Source: Mixta gaviniae (GTDB lineage: Bacteria; Pseudomonadota; Gammaproteobacteria; Enterobacterales; Enterobacteriaceae). From it: a stretch of DNA of 64,000 nucleotides. Every line of letters starts with the position of its first letter. Within the stretch, counting starts at the first letter, position 1. A program made the translations under genes and the position numbers. Where the stretch lies: contig NZ_CP026377.1 in the NCBI RefSeq assembly GCF_002953195.1, positions 1,488,001 to 1,552,000 on the forward strand. Reading direction: 5' to 3'. Under the pieces are notes generated by a model. That model saw nothing but the letters and a program-made list of their open reading frames with translations, did not search any database and was not told the origin of the DNA. Below are positions 18,818 through 28,865 of this stretch, in pieces.

Positions 18818-18831
18818 GGCCAATAACGGCG

Positions 18832-19917
18832 CTACACCCCTTTGCCGCGCGGCTCGGACAACAACGCCCCTGACTCACCGGCCTGCGCATCAGCCCGATG
18901 CGCGTCAGACAACTGCCGCTCGGCGTGCGCGTCGTCCTGCCGATGCGCATCATCCTGCTGCTGCATCTTACGCTCATTTTTCTGACGCAAATGCTTCGCA
19001 CGGCTCTCCAGCCACAGATACAGCACCAACGCCAGCAACAGCGGCAGAATAAAATAAAGCACGCGATAGGCGAGCAGGGCGGCAATAATCTCGCCGTGCG
19101 TCGCATGCTCCCCGCGCAGCAGTGCCAGGAACACCGCCTCCAGCACGCCGATACCTGCCGGAATATGAATAATCACCCCGGCAATACTACTGATCAACAG
19201 CACGCCCAACACCACCGGGTAATCCACCTTCTGCCCCAACAGCAGCCAGATAATCATCCCCATCACCATCCAGTTGGCGCAGGAAATGGCAAACTGAAAC
19301 AGTGCCATACGCAGCGAAGGCAGCGCCAGCTTCTGCCCGCGGATCGTCCAGCGACGCCGTTTGGAAAAGGCACAGGCCGCCAGATAAACCACCACCAGCA
19401 ACGCCAGCAGCCCGCCGATCAGCCGCAGCGTCCCTTCGCCGATAAACCAGCCCGGCGGAATTGGCACCATCCCGGCGGTAAACAACACCCCCGCCAGCAA
19501 AATGTAGCCAAGCCAGTTGGTGGCGATACTCAGCGAAAAAATCCGGGTAATGGTACTGCCGCTCAGGCCCAGCCGCGAATAGAGCCGGTAGCGCATCGCT
19601 ACGCCGCCGACCCAGGTACTAAGCGTCAGGTTAAAGGCGTAACAGATAAACGACACCAGCATCACCTGCCGCTTCGCCAGCTTATGACCGCAATAGGCGC
19701 GGCCGATCAGATCGTAACCGCCGTAAGCGAGATAGCTGATAATCACCAGCCCCACTGCGCTAAGGATGGCGACGCGGTTATAGTTAACGATAACTTCCCA
19801 CACATCTTCCCAGTTAACCTTGCGGGCGTAGACCACCAGTAACACCACCACGGCGATAAAAAATAGCCAGGTCAGGATCTTCTTGGCCAGTTTCCATTTT
19901 GGATGAACTTTTGACAT
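18832..19917 (-). CDS. ybhN: YbhN, lysylphosphatidylglycerol-synthetase-like TM domain protein
   Basis: 361-residue inner-membrane protein of the UPF0104/LPG-flippase-like family, third gene of ybhP-clsB-ybhN. Seen: an N-terminal membrane segment (ILTWLFFIAVVVLLVVY), NLTLSTWVGGVAMRYRLYSRLG, IPAGIGVLEAVFLALL and YRVLYFILPLLLALVLYLWLE. About the last 45 residues form a polar, low-complexity tail with DDAHRQDDAHAERQLSDAHR, absent from the 318-residue E. coli protein. The ATG overlaps the clsB stop (TGATG). E. coli YbhN acts in envelope glycan translocation with related pathways; here the role is inferred from family only. Confidence 0.9.
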   Translation of the reverse strand: MSKVHPKWKLAKKILTWLFFIAVVVLLVVYARKVNWEDVWEVIVNYNRVAILSAVGLVIISYLAYGGYDLIGRAYCGHKLAKRQVMLVSFICYAFNLTLSTWVGGVAMRYRLYSRLGLSGSTITRIFSLSIATNWLGYILLAGVLFTAGMVPIPPGWFIGEGTLRLIGGLLALLVVVYLAACAFSKRRRWTIRGQKLALPSLRMALFQFAISCANWMVMGMIIWLLLGQKVDYPVVLGVLLISSIAGVIIHIPAGIGVLEAVFLALLRGEHATHGEIIAALLAYRVLYFILPLLLALVLYLWLESRAKHLRQKNERKMQQQDDAHRQDDAHAERQLSDAHRADAQAGESGALLSEPRGKGV

Positions 19918-21161
19918 CAGGATTTGACTCCCTGTTTATCGGTATCGACGCGGTCCTGCGTTTCCAGCTCCGGCTGCACCGGCGGCGCCACCTGCTTTAC
20001 TTTGGGCGTATGGGCAGGTAGCCAGCCGGCGATGGCGGGGAAGTGGCGCAGAAAATGGAAAACGATCACGCTCTTGCTCAACTGCAGCCAGGTGCGCTTC
20101 GGCAGCTTATTCTCCTGCACGCGCACGCAATCCTCCTGCAGCAGGCGCTCCAGATTATCGCGCAGCGTCTGATTAAACTGGCGGTCATGAATAATCAGAT
20201 TGGCTTCCAGATTCAGCGACAGGCTCAGCGGATCCAGATTGCTGGAGCCGACCGTCGCCCACTGCCTGTCCGCCACCGCCACCTTGCCGTGCAGCGGGCG
20301 GCGAATATATTCGTAAACCTCGACGCCGCCCTCCACCAGATAGTTGTAAAGCAACTCGGCACCGACCTTCACAATCGGCATATCCGGCTCGCCCTGCACA
20401 ATCAGACGTACCCGCACCCCGCGCTGGGCAGCATTTTTCATTTCACGCAGCAGACGGTAGCCGGGGAAAAAGTAAGCGTTGGCGATAATCACATCTTCTT
20501 TGGCGTTATCCAGCATCTCCAGATAGTGTTGCTCGATATCGTCGCGATGCTCATCGTTATCGCGATAAACGAACAGCGCCTGCGCATCGCCCGGCTTCTG
20601 GTTCACCGCCGGACGGTGCGAACGATGGCCCCACCAGCGATGGGTATTCGCCTCGCTGCCGATCGCCTCCTGCACGAACCGCCCGATATCATCGACAATC
20701 GGCCCTTTCACCTCAATGGCGTAATCCTGCTTCGCCTCCGGGCCGAAATCGGTGTTGTGTTCCGCCGAGAAATTGATGCCGCCGACAAAGGCGATCACGC
20801 CATCTACCACCACAATCTTGCGGTGCAGACGGCGGAACAGGTTGGTGCGCATGCCCATCACCAGCGGACGCGGGTCGTAATAGAGGAAACGCACCCCCGC
20901 CGCGGTCAGGCTGGAGACAAACTCATCCGACAGATCGGGCGAGCCGTAGCCGTCCACCATCATCTCGATTTTCACCCCGCGCTGCGCTGCGGCCAGCAGC
21001 TCGCGATGCAGCGCGTTGCCGACATCGTCCTCAAACAGAATAAAAGTCTCCAGCAGCACGCTATGCTGCGCCCGCTGGATCGCGCCGAATACGCGCGGGA
21101 AAAATTGTTCACCGTTCTCCAGCAGCTGAATACGGTTGCCGTCGCGCCAGCTCATCGTCAT
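19917..21161 (-). CDS. clsB: Cardiolipin synthase B
   Basis: Phospholipase-D-superfamily enzyme that makes cardiolipin (and phosphatidylglycerol) at the inner membrane. 414 residues from the chosen ATG; E. coli 413. Seen: [19 protein letters not shown] start, two HKD motifs ([20 protein letters not shown] and [20 protein letters not shown]) and [19 protein letters not shown] near the end. The frame is open 16 codons upstream, but ATG 21161 overlaps the ybhP stop as ATGA and aligns with E. coli. Middle gene of ybhP-clsB-ybhN. Confidence 0.95.
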   Translation of the reverse strand: MTMSWRDGNRIQLLENGEQFFPRVFGAIQRAQHSVLLETFILFEDDVGNALHRELLAAAQRGVKIEMMVDGYGSPDLSDEFVSSLTAAGVRFLYYDPRPLVMGMRTNLFRRLHRKIVVVDGVIAFVGGINFSAEHNTDFGPEAKQDYAIEVKGPIVDDIGRFVQEAIGSEANTHRWWGHRSHRPAVNQKPGDAQALFVYRDNDEHRDDIEQHYLEMLDNAKEDVIIANAYFFPGYRLLREMKNAAQRGVRVRLIVQGEPDMPIVKVGAELLYNYLVEGGVEVYEYIRRPLHGKVAVADRQWATVGSSNLDPLSLSLNLEANLIIHDRQFNQTLRDNLERLLQEDCVRVQENKLPKRTWLQLSKSVIVFHFLRHFPAIAGWLPAHTPKVKQVAPPVQPELETQDRVDTDKQGVKS

Positions 21162-21919
21162 AAATGGATCTCCACGGCCAGCGGCGCATGATCGGAAAGA
21201 TGCGACCATGGCCGCACAGGTAATGCCCAGGGCTGACTCACTTCCGCGTTGCGCACATAGATACGATCGAGACGCAGCACGGGAAAACGCGCCGGGAAGG
21301 TGCGCGCAGGACGGCCATGTTTAACGCTAAAGACCTCATCCAGATTGGCGCAGCGCTTCAGCATCTTATTGGCGCGCGTTTGCCAGTCGTTAAAATCACC
21401 CGCCACCACCAGCGGCGCATCGGCGGGAATATCAGCGATCATTTCGCACATCATCTTCATCTGCGCCTCGCGGTGCGCGTCGCGCAGACCGAGATGCACG
21501 CACATCACATGCAGCACCCGATCGCCCTCCGGCAACTGCAAACGGCAGTGCAGCACGCCGCGCTTTTCCGTCCCGGCGACGGAGATATCGCGGTTTTCAT
21601 AATCAATGATGGGAAAGCGCGACAGCACGGCGTTGCCGTGATGGCCTTCAGGGTAGACCGCATTGCGTCCATAGGCGTAATCGTTCCACATCGTGTCGGC
21701 CAGGAACTCGTAGTGGGGCGTATCGGGCCAGTTTTCCACCTGCATCGGATGGACGGCGTGCGTGCCCATCACCTCCTGCAGAAAAACGATATCGGCGGAG
21801 GTCGCGCGTACCGCTTCGCGCAGCTCCGGTAAAATAAAGCGCCGGTTGAAACTGGTGAAACCCTTATGTGTATTAATTGTCAGGACTTTAAAGGAAAATC
21901 CTTGCGCTTTTTGTGACAT
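21158..21919 (-). CDS. ybhP: Endonuclease/exonuclease/phosphatase family protein YbhP
   Basis: 253 residues, the E. coli length. A metal-dependent EEP-fold hydrolase of unknown substrate. Seen: [10 protein letters not shown] (metal-site Asn), [12 protein letters not shown] (catalytic Glu), GDFNDWQ (Asp/Asn) and [10 protein letters not shown] (Asp-His). First gene of the operon with clsB and ybhN, all coupled by stop-start overlaps, so a role in lipid or envelope metabolism (for instance cleaving a phospho-head group) is plausible but unproven. Confidence 0.92.
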   Translation of the reverse strand: MSQKAQGFSFKVLTINTHKGFTSFNRRFILPELREAVRATSADIVFLQEVMGTHAVHPMQVENWPDTPHYEFLADTMWNDYAYGRNAVYPEGHHGNAVLSRFPIIDYENRDISVAGTEKRGVLHCRLQLPEGDRVLHVMCVHLGLRDAHREAQMKMMCEMIADIPADAPLVVAGDFNDWQTRANKMLKRCANLDEVFSVKHGRPARTFPARFPVLRLDRIYVRNAEVSQPWALPVRPWSHLSDHAPLAVEIHL

Positions 21920-22096
21920 ACTGGGGGCGCTCTCCTTTTTGTTTTGATTTCCGATAAAGTGTAGTCTTTGTCACAAAAGGGCGCTGACTTCCGCTGCGAT
22001 TTGCGGCATTGTCTGAAATTTGCGTTACATTGAGGGGATTCGTCACCGGCTCTGCCGGCAACTTGGGCAGCGTTCGGACGCTGCCGGGAGAAGAGG

Positions 22097-22489
22097 ATGA
22101 AATGGTTTAACCGTATACAGATTGCGACCGGCCAACCCTGCCTGCATATCTCTTTGCATCTGATGATGTTTGTCGCCCTGATTTGGGGCTGGCGGGAGAG
22201 GGCGTTGGTGGAAGTAAGCAGCGTACTGGTGGCCGCCTACGCCGCGGTATTTATCGCTATGCTGCTGACGCAGCGTATTCCGCGGCTGCGTCGGGTGGGT
22301 GACTTTTTAGAGGAGATCACCACAACCTATTACTTCGGCGCCGCGATGCTGGTGCTGTTTTTGGTGTCCCGCCTGTTGCATAACAACCTGCTGCTGGCCT
22401 GTCTTGGCCTGGTGATGCTGGTGGGACCGGCGCTGGTGTCGCTGTTGGTCAAAGCGCCGACGCCGCGCGTGGAAAAGAAACGCAGCTAA
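22097..22489 (+). CDS. ybhQ: Inner-membrane protein YbhQ
   Basis: 130-residue protein with about four hydrophobic segments (LHLMMFVALIWGW, VSSVLVAAYAAVFIAMLL, YFGAAMLVLFLVSRLL, LACLGLVMLVGPALVSLL) and a basic tail (PTPRVEKKRS). Matches E. coli YbhQ (136 aa) by position next to ybhP and by composition. Function unknown. It is divergent from the ybhP operon and ends at its own terminator. Confidence 0.85.
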   Translation: MKWFNRIQIATGQPCLHISLHLMMFVALIWGWRERALVEVSSVLVAAYAAVFIAMLLTQRIPRLRRVGDFLEEITTTYYFGAAMLVLFLVSRLLHNNLLLACLGLVMLVGPALVSLLVKAPTPRVEKKRS

Positions 22490-22510
22490 ACAAAGCCTGC
22501 TGCAAAGGGT

Positions 22511-22538
22511 CGGGGCCGCCATGCGCGGCCCCGTTTTT
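22511..22538 (+). terminator. Rho-independent terminator of ybhQ
   Basis: CGGGGCCGC (22511-22519) pairs with GCGGCCCCG (22525-22533) around CATGC, followed by TTTTT. Confidence 0.88.
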
Positions 22539-22645
22539 ATTGCACGACGCGCGCTTTTTACGCCAGCAGCGGCGCGCCGCTATCCCCACGACGCGTAAAC
22601 TGTTACACTGATCTCATTACGCACCGTAGTTTGTGCCCTTTCAAC

Positions 22646-22702
22646 CGCTTGCTCAACAAGCGTCATGATCTCCCCCCTGGAAACTGCACCGTTAACGACG
22701 GT
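22646..22702 (+). promoter_or_regulatory. Structured 5' leader of rhlE
   Basis: Two small hairpins precede rhlE: CGCTTG-CTCAA-CAAGCG at 22646-22662 and ACCGT-TAACG-ACGGT at about 22689-22703. RNA-helicase genes often have structured, self-regulated leaders; whether this one acts that way is inference. Confidence 0.35.
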
Positions 22703-22728
22703 CAGGGTGGAACCGGAGTTGAACCCCT

Positions 22729-24225
22729 ATGTCTTTTGATTCTCTCGGCCTTAACGCCGATATTTTGCGTGCCGTTGCCGAGCAAGGCTATCGCGATCCT
22801 ACCCCTGTACAGCGTCAGGCGATCCCTGTGGTACTGGAAGGTCGCGATCTGATGGCCAGCGCCCAGACCGGCACCGGTAAGACCGCCGGCTTTACCCTGC
22901 CGATCCTGCAGCTGCTGAGCGCCAAAGCGCAGCCGGCGAAAGGCCGTCGCCCGGTACGCGCGCTGATCTTAACCCCGACGCGCGAGCTGGCGGCGCAGAT
23001 CGGCGAAAACGTGAGCGACTACAGCAAATACCTTAACCTGCGTTCGCTGGTGGTCTTCGGCGGCGTCAGCATCAACCCGCAGATGATGAAGCTGCGCGGC
23101 GGCGTCGATCTGCTGGTGGCGACGCCGGGTCGTCTGCTCGATCTGGCGCAGCAAAACGCGGTCGATCTCTCCCACGTAGAGATGCTGGTGCTGGATGAAG
23201 CGGACCGCATGCTCGATATGGGCTTTATCCACGACATCCGTCGCGTGCTGGCGCGTCTGCCGGCCAAACGCCAGAACCTGCTTTTCTCCGCTACTTTCTC
23301 CGACGAGATCAAAACCCTCGCCGAGAAGCTCCTGGATAACCCGAGCCAGGTAGAAGTCGCGCGCCGCAATACCGCTTCCGAGCAGGTGACGCAGCACGTT
23401 CACTTCGTGGATAAAAAGCGCAAGCGGGAACTGCTGTCGCTGATGATCGGTCAGGGCAACTGGCAGCAGGTGCTGGTCTTTACCCGTACCAAGCACGGCG
23501 CCAACCACCTTGCCGAACAGCTGAATAAAGATGGCATCACCGCCGCCGCCATTCACGGCAACAAGAGCCAGGGCGCGCGTACCCGTGCCCTGAGCGATTT
23601 CAAAAGCGGTCAGATCCGCGTGCTGGTGGCAACCGATATCGCCGCGCGCGGCCTGGATATTGAAGAGCTGCCGCATGTCGTGAACTACGAGCTGCCTAAC
23701 GTGCCGGAAGATTACGTTCACCGTATCGGCCGTACCGGCCGCGCGGCGGCAACCGGCGAAGCGCTTTCGCTGGTCTGCGTGGACGAGCATAAGCTCCTGC
23801 GCGATATCGAACGTCTGCTGAAGCGTGAAATTCCACGTATGGCGCTGCCGGGCTTTGAGCCGGATCCGAGCATCAAAGCGGAACCGATCGTGAACGGCCG
23901 TCAGCAGCGCGGCGGCAATGGCGGCGGCGGTGGTCGCAGCCAGGGCGGACGCGGTCAGTCCGCGCGCGGCCAGGGCGGCGATCGGCCGGCCGGCCAGCGT
24001 CAGAGCGCGTCCGGTGAGCGTCAGCCGCGCCGCACCTCTGGCGAAGGCAACGCGCCGCGCCGCAGCGGCGAAGGCAATGCGCCGCGTCGCACATCTGGCG
24101 AAGGCGCGCCATCGCGTCGTCTCTCCGGCGATCGCGACGGCAGCCAGCCGCGTCGTCCTTCCGGCGAGCGCAGCGGCCAGCGTTCATCGCGTCCGCGCAG
24201 CGATAAGCCTGCCGGCAATCGTTAA
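22729..24225 (+). CDS. rhlE: ATP-dependent RNA helicase RhlE
   Basis: DEAD-box helicase involved in ribosome assembly and RNA turnover. 498 residues. Core seen: [19 protein letters not shown] (Q-motif region), TPVQRQAIP, Walker [62 protein letters not shown] and [10 protein letters not shown]. After about residue 385 comes a long basic tail rich in Gly, Arg, Ser and Gln with imperfect repeats of [10 protein letters not shown], typical of RhlE RNA-binding tails but longer than in E. coli. The DNA encoding this tail is itself repetitive. Confidence 0.95.
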   Translation: MSFDSLGLNADILRAVAEQGYRDPTPVQRQAIPVVLEGRDLMASAQTGTGKTAGFTLPILQLLSAKAQPAKGRRPVRALILTPTRELAAQIGENVSDYSKYLNLRSLVVFGGVSINPQMMKLRGGVDLLVATPGRLLDLAQQNAVDLSHVEMLVLDEADRMLDMGFIHDIRRVLARLPAKRQNLLFSATFSDEIKTLAEKLLDNPSQVEVARRNTASEQVTQHVHFVDKKRKRELLSLMIGQGNWQQVLVFTRTKHGANHLAEQLNKDGITAAAIHGNKSQGARTRALSDFKSGQIRVLVATDIAARGLDIEELPHVVNYELPNVPEDYVHRIGRTGRAAATGEALSLVCVDEHKLLRDIERLLKREIPRMALPGFEPDPSIKAEPIVNGRQQRGGNGGGGGRSQGGRGQSARGQGGDRPAGQRQSASGERQPRRTSGEGNAPRRSGEGNAPRRTSGEGAPSRRLSGDRDGSQPRRPSGERSGQRSSRPRSDKPAGNR

Positions 24226-24247
24226 TCGCATCTCACGACGGCAACAG

Positions 24248-24278
24248 ACGGTCACCCCTGCGGTGGCCGTTTTTTTTT
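24248..24278 (+). terminator. Rho-independent terminator of rhlE
   Basis: ACGGTCACC (24248-24256) pairs with GGTGGCCGT (24262-24270, one G-U pair), loop CCTGC, followed by a run of eight to nine T. Confidence 0.88.
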
Positions 24279-24370
24279 GCTGCGCCGGCGTCATAAAGCG
24301 CGCGTCGGCGATGTTCAGCGCGGCGCAAAAGGCGTAAACTTGCGCGTCATTTTTTTCAAAGGGTGTACTC

Positions 24371-25321
24371 ATGCGGGTGTTACTGGCGCCGATGGAGGGG
24401 GTTCTCGATTCGCTGGTGCGCGAATTACTGACCTCGGTAAACGATTACGATCTCTGCATCACCGAGTTTTTGCGCGTGGTGGATCAGCTGTTGCCGGTAA
24501 AATCGTTTCTGCGCCTCTGTCCGGAACTGCAGCAGCAGAGCCGCACCTCCAGCGGCACGCTGGTGCGGGTGCAGCTGCTGGGCCAGCATCCGCAGTGGTT
24601 GGCGGAGAACGCCGCCCGCGCGGCAGATCTCGGCTCCTGGGGCGTCGATTTAAACTGCGGCTGCCCCTCGAAGCTGGTCAACGGCAGCGGCGGCGGCGCC
24701 ACGTTGCTGAAAGATCCGGAATTGATCTATCGCGGCGCGAAAGCGATGCGCGAGGCGGTGCCCGCCCATTTGCCGGTAACGGTTAAAGTGCGTCTGGGCT
24801 GGGATTCCGGCGACAAGCGCTTCGAGATCGCCGATGCGGTGCAGCAGGCGGGCGCCAGCGAGCTGGTGGTACATGGCCGCACCAAAGAAGAGGGCTATCG
24901 CGCCGAATGCATCAACTGGCAGGCGATCGGCGAAATCCGTCAGCGCCTGCGTATTCCGGTGATCGCCAACGGCGAGATTTGGGACTGGCAGAGCGCGCAG
25001 CAATGCATGGCGCAGACCGGCTGCGACGCAGTGATGATCGGCCGCGGCGCACTGAACGTGCCTAATCTTAGCCGGGTGGTGAAATATAACGAGCCGCCGA
25101 TGCCCTGGCCGCAGGTGATGGCGCTACTGCATCGCTATACCCGCCTGGAGAAGCAGGGGGATACCGGTCTGTATCACGTGGCGCGCATTAAACAGTGGCT
25201 CGGCTATCTGCGTAAGGCCTATCCGCAGGCGGACGGCCTGTTCACCACCGTGCGCACGCTGAAAACCTCGCCGGCGATCGCGGCGGCGATCGACCGCCAT
25301 TGCGAGCAGGCGATGGCGTAA
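24371..25321 (+). CDS. dusC: tRNA-dihydrouridine(16) synthase DusC
   Basis: FMN enzyme reducing U16 in the tRNA D-loop. 316 residues (E. coli 315). Seen: [19 protein letters not shown] start typical of Dus[37 protein letters not shown] with the catalytic cysteine in [27 protein letters not shown] and [15 protein letters not shown] follows AAGGGTGTACTC. In E. coli this gene (yohI) lies in the yoh region, not next to rhlE. Confidence 0.95.
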   Translation: MRVLLAPMEGVLDSLVRELLTSVNDYDLCITEFLRVVDQLLPVKSFLRLCPELQQQSRTSSGTLVRVQLLGQHPQWLAENAARAADLGSWGVDLNCGCPSKLVNGSGGGATLLKDPELIYRGAKAMREAVPAHLPVTVKVRLGWDSGDKRFEIADAVQQAGASELVVHGRTKEEGYRAECINWQAIGEIRQRLRIPVIANGEIWDWQSAQQCMAQTGCDAVMIGRGALNVPNLSRVVKYNEPPMPWPQVMALLHRYTRLEKQGDTGLYHVARIKQWLGYLRKAYPQADGLFTTVRTLKTSPAIAAAIDRHCEQAMA

Positions 25322-25413
25322 CGCTGTTTTGTAACATTATGATAAAAAGGACGCGTCGCTGACGGGCCTGTCGTATGATGGGTCCGCATGTTCCCCTTGT
25401 TTTTTCAGCGATT

Positions 25414-26613
25414 ATGACCCCGATACCCGCTTTAACTCACGCGCAACTTAACCGGCGCATCCTCTCGGTTATCGTCTTTACCTTTTTCTGTTACCTCTCG
25501 GTCGGCCTGCCGCTGGCGGTACTGCCCGGCTTTGTGCATCACCAGCTCGGCTACAGCGCCTTTATGGCGGGTATGATTATCAGCGTGCAATATTTCGCCA
25601 CGCTGGTGAGCCGCCCGCAGTCGGGCAGGCTGGCGGACGCGCTCGGGCCAAAAAAAGTGGTGATGCTCGGTATGAGCTGCTGCGGCCTGAGCGGCGCGCT
25701 GACGGTACTGGCCGGGCTGGCGGTCGCCATCCCCTGGCTAAGCCTGAGCCTGCTGACGGCGGGGCGCCTCTTTTTGGGCGTCGGCGAGAGCTTCAGCAGC
25801 ACCGGCGCCACCCTCTGGGGAATGAATATCGTCGGTCCGACGCAAACGGCGCGTGTGATCTCGTGGAACGGCGTGGCGACTTACCTGGCGATGGCGCTGG
25901 GCGCGCCGCTTGGCGTGGCATTGAATGCGCTGATGGGCGTGCATGGCTTCGCGACGCTGGTGGCGCTGATGGGCGTGGTCGGCTTCGCACTCGCCAGCGG
26001 CAAGCCGGCGGTCAGCGTCGCCGTCGGGGCGCGCATTCCGTTTCATCGCGTGGCGTCGAAAGTGTGGGCTTACGGGGTGGGACTGGGTCTGGGCACTATC
26101 GGCTTCGGCATGATCGCCACCTTTATCACCCTCTATTTCGCCAGCCGCGGATGGCAGGGCGCGGCTTTTGCCCTTAGCCTGTTCAGCATCGGCTTTGTGT
26201 TGATGCGTCTGAGCTTCAGCCGCACCATTACCCGCTACGGCGGGCTGCCCGTATCGGTCTGCTCATTTGCCCTGGAGTGTCTGGGGCTGTTGTTGATCTG
26301 GCAGGCAGATACGCCATGGCTGGTGGATGCGGGCGCGTTTTTAACCGGCGCGGGCTTCTCGCTGGTGTTCCCGGCACTGGGGGTCGAGGCGGTGAAGCAG
26401 GTCGAGGTGCAGAACCAGGGCGCCGCGCTCGGCACCTATTCAGCGTTTCTCGATCTGGCGCTCGGCCTGACCGGCCCGCTGGCGGGCCTGCTGATTAGCC
26501 GCGCGGGCATCAATGCCATCTGGCCCGCCGCCGCGCTGATGGTGCTGATGGCGCTGCTGCTGACGCTGCGTCTCTGGCTACAGGCGCGCTACAGGGCGAT
26601 AAACAGCGCATAA
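25414..26613 (+). CDS. MFS transporter of the YhhS/YfcJ (UPF0226) type
   Basis: 399-residue, roughly 12-segment carrier. Seen: SVGLPLAVLPGFVHHQLGYSA, SRPQSGRLADALGPKKVV (MFS loop 2-3 signature), GRLFLGVGESFSSTGATLWGM, SWNGVATYLAMALGAPLGV, and GAGFSLVFPALGVEAVKQV, all close to E. coli YhhS. Substrate unknown; YhhS has been linked to glyphosate or arabinose export only through overexpression. I start at ATG 25414, which aligns with the family; an ATG at 25375 would add 13 residues. The last 25 bases overlap the end of the convergent phosphate-carrier gene. Confidence 0.85.
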   Translation: MTPIPALTHAQLNRRILSVIVFTFFCYLSVGLPLAVLPGFVHHQLGYSAFMAGMIISVQYFATLVSRPQSGRLADALGPKKVVMLGMSCCGLSGALTVLAGLAVAIPWLSLSLLTAGRLFLGVGESFSSTGATLWGMNIVGPTQTARVISWNGVATYLAMALGAPLGVALNALMGVHGFATLVALMGVVGFALASGKPAVSVAVGARIPFHRVASKVWAYGVGLGLGTIGFGMIATFITLYFASRGWQGAAFALSLFSIGFVLMRLSFSRTITRYGGLPVSVCSFALECLGLLLIWQADTPWLVDAGAFLTGAGFSLVFPALGVEAVKQVEVQNQGAALGTYSAFLDLALGLTGPLAGLLISRAGINAIWPAAALMVLMALLLTLRLWLQARYRAINSA

Positions 26614-28193
26614 AGCAGGGCGGAGAGCAGCGCGCAGACCGGCAGCGTCAGCAGCCACACCAGTCCCATGCGTTTCAGGGTACGAGGCTGCAGCGGGCTG
26701 CGGCTCGCCACCATGCTACCCGCTACGCCGCAGGTCAGCACCTGAGTGGTAGAGACCGGCAGGCCGAACTGTTCTGCCACGCCCAGCGTGGTCATGGCCA
26801 CCAGCTCGCTGCTGGCGCCCTGTATCGGCGTCAGCGGCGCTTTACCGGTGCGCTCACCAATAGTGATGGCAATGCGCTGCCAGCCCGTCAGCGTGCCAAG
26901 CCCCAGCGCCAGCGCCACCACGATTTTTACCCACCACGGGATCACGCTGCTGGCGTGCTTAAGCTGCGCGGTCAGGCTGGCCAGTAGCGCGCGCTGGCTG
27001 CCGGAGAGCGGGTTCTCCTGCGCCAGCAGCCGCTGTAGCGCGTCGGCAGTCAGCGTCATACGCAGGCGCAGCGCCGCAGTTTCTGCCGGTGGTAGCTCGC
27101 TGAGCCGTTTTATCCCGCTCAGCTGCTGATGCAGGCTGGCGGTCATCGCCCCCAGCGCCGGTAACACGCCGTCGCGCGCTCCCTGCTGCTGGCGCGAATT
27201 ATCCAGTATCGCCTGCGCCGACGTCAGTGAGAGGCCGGCGCGCTGCGGCAGCTGTGCCTGCGCCTGCGTCGTCAGCAGCGTCAGATCGGCCAGTTCGCGT
27301 TCCGGCATCGCGCGGTTGAGGGCGAAAGCGCCCGGCAGCGCGATCAACAGGATCACCATCATCAGCCCCATGCCTTTCTGACCATCGTTAGCGCCGTGAG
27401 CAAACGAAACGCCGCTGCTGGTCAGGATCAGCATACCGCGCAGCCAGAGCGGAGGGCGTTCCGCCGGCGCGCCGGATGCCGTGAGCGACAACGGCAGCAG
27501 TACCTTCATCAGCCGCAGCAGCAGGGCAGCGGCGAGAAAGCCCAGCAGCGGCGACAGCAGCAGCGCCCAGCCGGCCCAGCCCGCCTGACGCCAGTCGATG
27601 CCTGCCAGCGCCCCCTGACCGTTCAGCAGGCTGCTGGCGACGCCGACGCCGAGCATCGCGCCCAGCAGCGCATGGGAAGAGGACGAGGGGATCGCGAAAT
27701 ACCAGCTGGCGAGGTTCCAGACAATCGCCGCCAGCAGCAGCGCGTAAATCAGCGCGTAGCCGTGACGGCTATCCAGTGCGATCATCCCCTCCGCCGGCAG
27801 TAGTGACATCACGCCCCAGGCGACCACGCCGCTGGCCAGCAGCACGCCGAGCATATTGGCGATGGCGGAAATCAGCACCGCGCGGGCGGGAGAAAGCGTG
27901 CCGGTATAGATAACCGTGGTAACGGCGTTAGCGGTATCGTGCATGCCGTTAATAAATACAAAGCCCAGCGCCAGCAGCAGCGCGCCGCACAGCAGCAGGG
28001 CGGAAACAAACGGCGGGGCGCCACCGAAGGCGTCGCGTATGTCTGCAGAGAGCTGCGTCATCATCCAGCAGATGCCGGCCATCGACAGCAGCCCGACCAG
28101 CAGCAGAGAGACGCGCTGCCGTCTGCCGGAAGGCTGCGGATAGAGCGAGGGAAAGCGGGTTGTATAGCGCGCAAAAGCGCCGTGATCACTCAT
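26589..28193 (-). CDS. PiT family inorganic phosphate (metal-phosphate) transporter
   Basis: 534-residue symporter. Seen: both PiT signature halves, FVFINGMHDTANAVTTVIYTG near residue 75 and SFAHGANDGQKGMGLMMVIL in the middle, WYFAIPSSSSHALLGAMLGVG, GTLTGWQRIAITIGERTGKAPLTPIQG and GLPVSTTQVLTCGVAGS. These point to low-affinity phosphate or metal-phosphate uptake driven by protons. A central polar loop separates the halves. The family resemblance is to PitA/PitB, but the sequence diverges from E. coli PitA, so I give no symbol. ATG 28193 follows AGGGTGCGAT; the frame continues 43 codons upstream without support. Confidence 0.9.
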   Translation of the reverse strand: MSDHGAFARYTTRFPSLYPQPSGRRQRVSLLLVGLLSMAGICWMMTQLSADIRDAFGGAPPFVSALLLCGALLLALGFVFINGMHDTANAVTTVIYTGTLSPARAVLISAIANMLGVLLASGVVAWGVMSLLPAEGMIALDSRHGYALIYALLLAAIVWNLASWYFAIPSSSSHALLGAMLGVGVASSLLNGQGALAGIDWRQAGWAGWALLLSPLLGFLAAALLLRLMKVLLPLSLTASGAPAERPPLWLRGMLILTSSGVSFAHGANDGQKGMGLMMVILLIALPGAFALNRAMPERELADLTLLTTQAQAQLPQRAGLSLTSAQAILDNSRQQQGARDGVLPALGAMTASLHQQLSGIKRLSELPPAETAALRLRMTLTADALQRLLAQENPLSGSQRALLASLTAQLKHASSVIPWWVKIVVALALGLGTLTGWQRIAITIGERTGKAPLTPIQGASSELVAMTTLGVAEQFGLPVSTTQVLTCGVAGSMVASRSPLQPRTLKRMGLVWLLTLPVCALLSALLYALFIAL

Positions 28194-28865
28194 ATCGCAC
28201 CCTGAAATCGTGAAAGGCTGCAGTGGTGATACGCTTCTTATATGACAGGAGGATGACGGCGGCGCGCCGGTAATTGTGTCGCCGCGCGCAAAAAAAAGCG
28301 CCGCCGCAGGCGGAGTCCGCACTAATAAATCGACAGCGGGAAAATAAAACGGAAAAAATCTGGCGCGTATAAAATTAAATTACGCCAATGCATTATTTTC
28401 GGCATCTCTTTATCGGTTATTTAGCGGATGCGGTAAGTTGGGTCACTAATGAAACCGGGCGTGGCGATGAGCGCGCAGGGCACGGGATACGGCCAGCAAT
28501 AAAAGCGCCGCCGGCGCAGGGCCGACGGCAACAGGCGTAATACTACAAAGAGATTTCCCTGGTGGAGGAAGCGTGCTGATACTATTTTTATTTTTAACTA
28601 AGGTGACGCGCTGATTATTAATAAAAGTGCTGCCGGCGTCAATCTATTATTTAACTAAATGCGCGACTTTTTATTTGTGCCAAAAATAAAAGAGTAGTTT
28701 GTTAATTATTATATTTTAATTAATTCCTTTATATATAAAATAATATAATTACAATTAATGTGTTTACGCCGACGCGCAAAGATTCGGAATTATCTTCTCT
28801 TTTCCTGCTGCCGGTTCGCTGCCAGACTTACTGCTTTGTCCGCCAGGGACGTCAGAATACCGCTT
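28194..28865. other. AT-rich intergenic region without a supported gene
   Basis: Gap between the divergent Pit and DUF481 genes. From about 28330 to 28760 it is much more AT-rich than the rest of the window. It contains a minus-strand terminator-like site (CCGCC-TGC-GGCGG followed by eight T, 28290-28313) with no obvious gene upstream, and long T/A runs near 28690-28760 that may hold the DUF481 promoter. The DUF481 frame is open back to 28758 but lacks a signal-peptide start there. Confidence 0.6.

Noticed and set aside
20043..21191. 382-codon plus-strand frame opposite clsB
   Set aside because: Antisense shadow of clsB in GC-rich DNA; composition (many His, Gln, Arg) is typical of shadows and no domain is seen.
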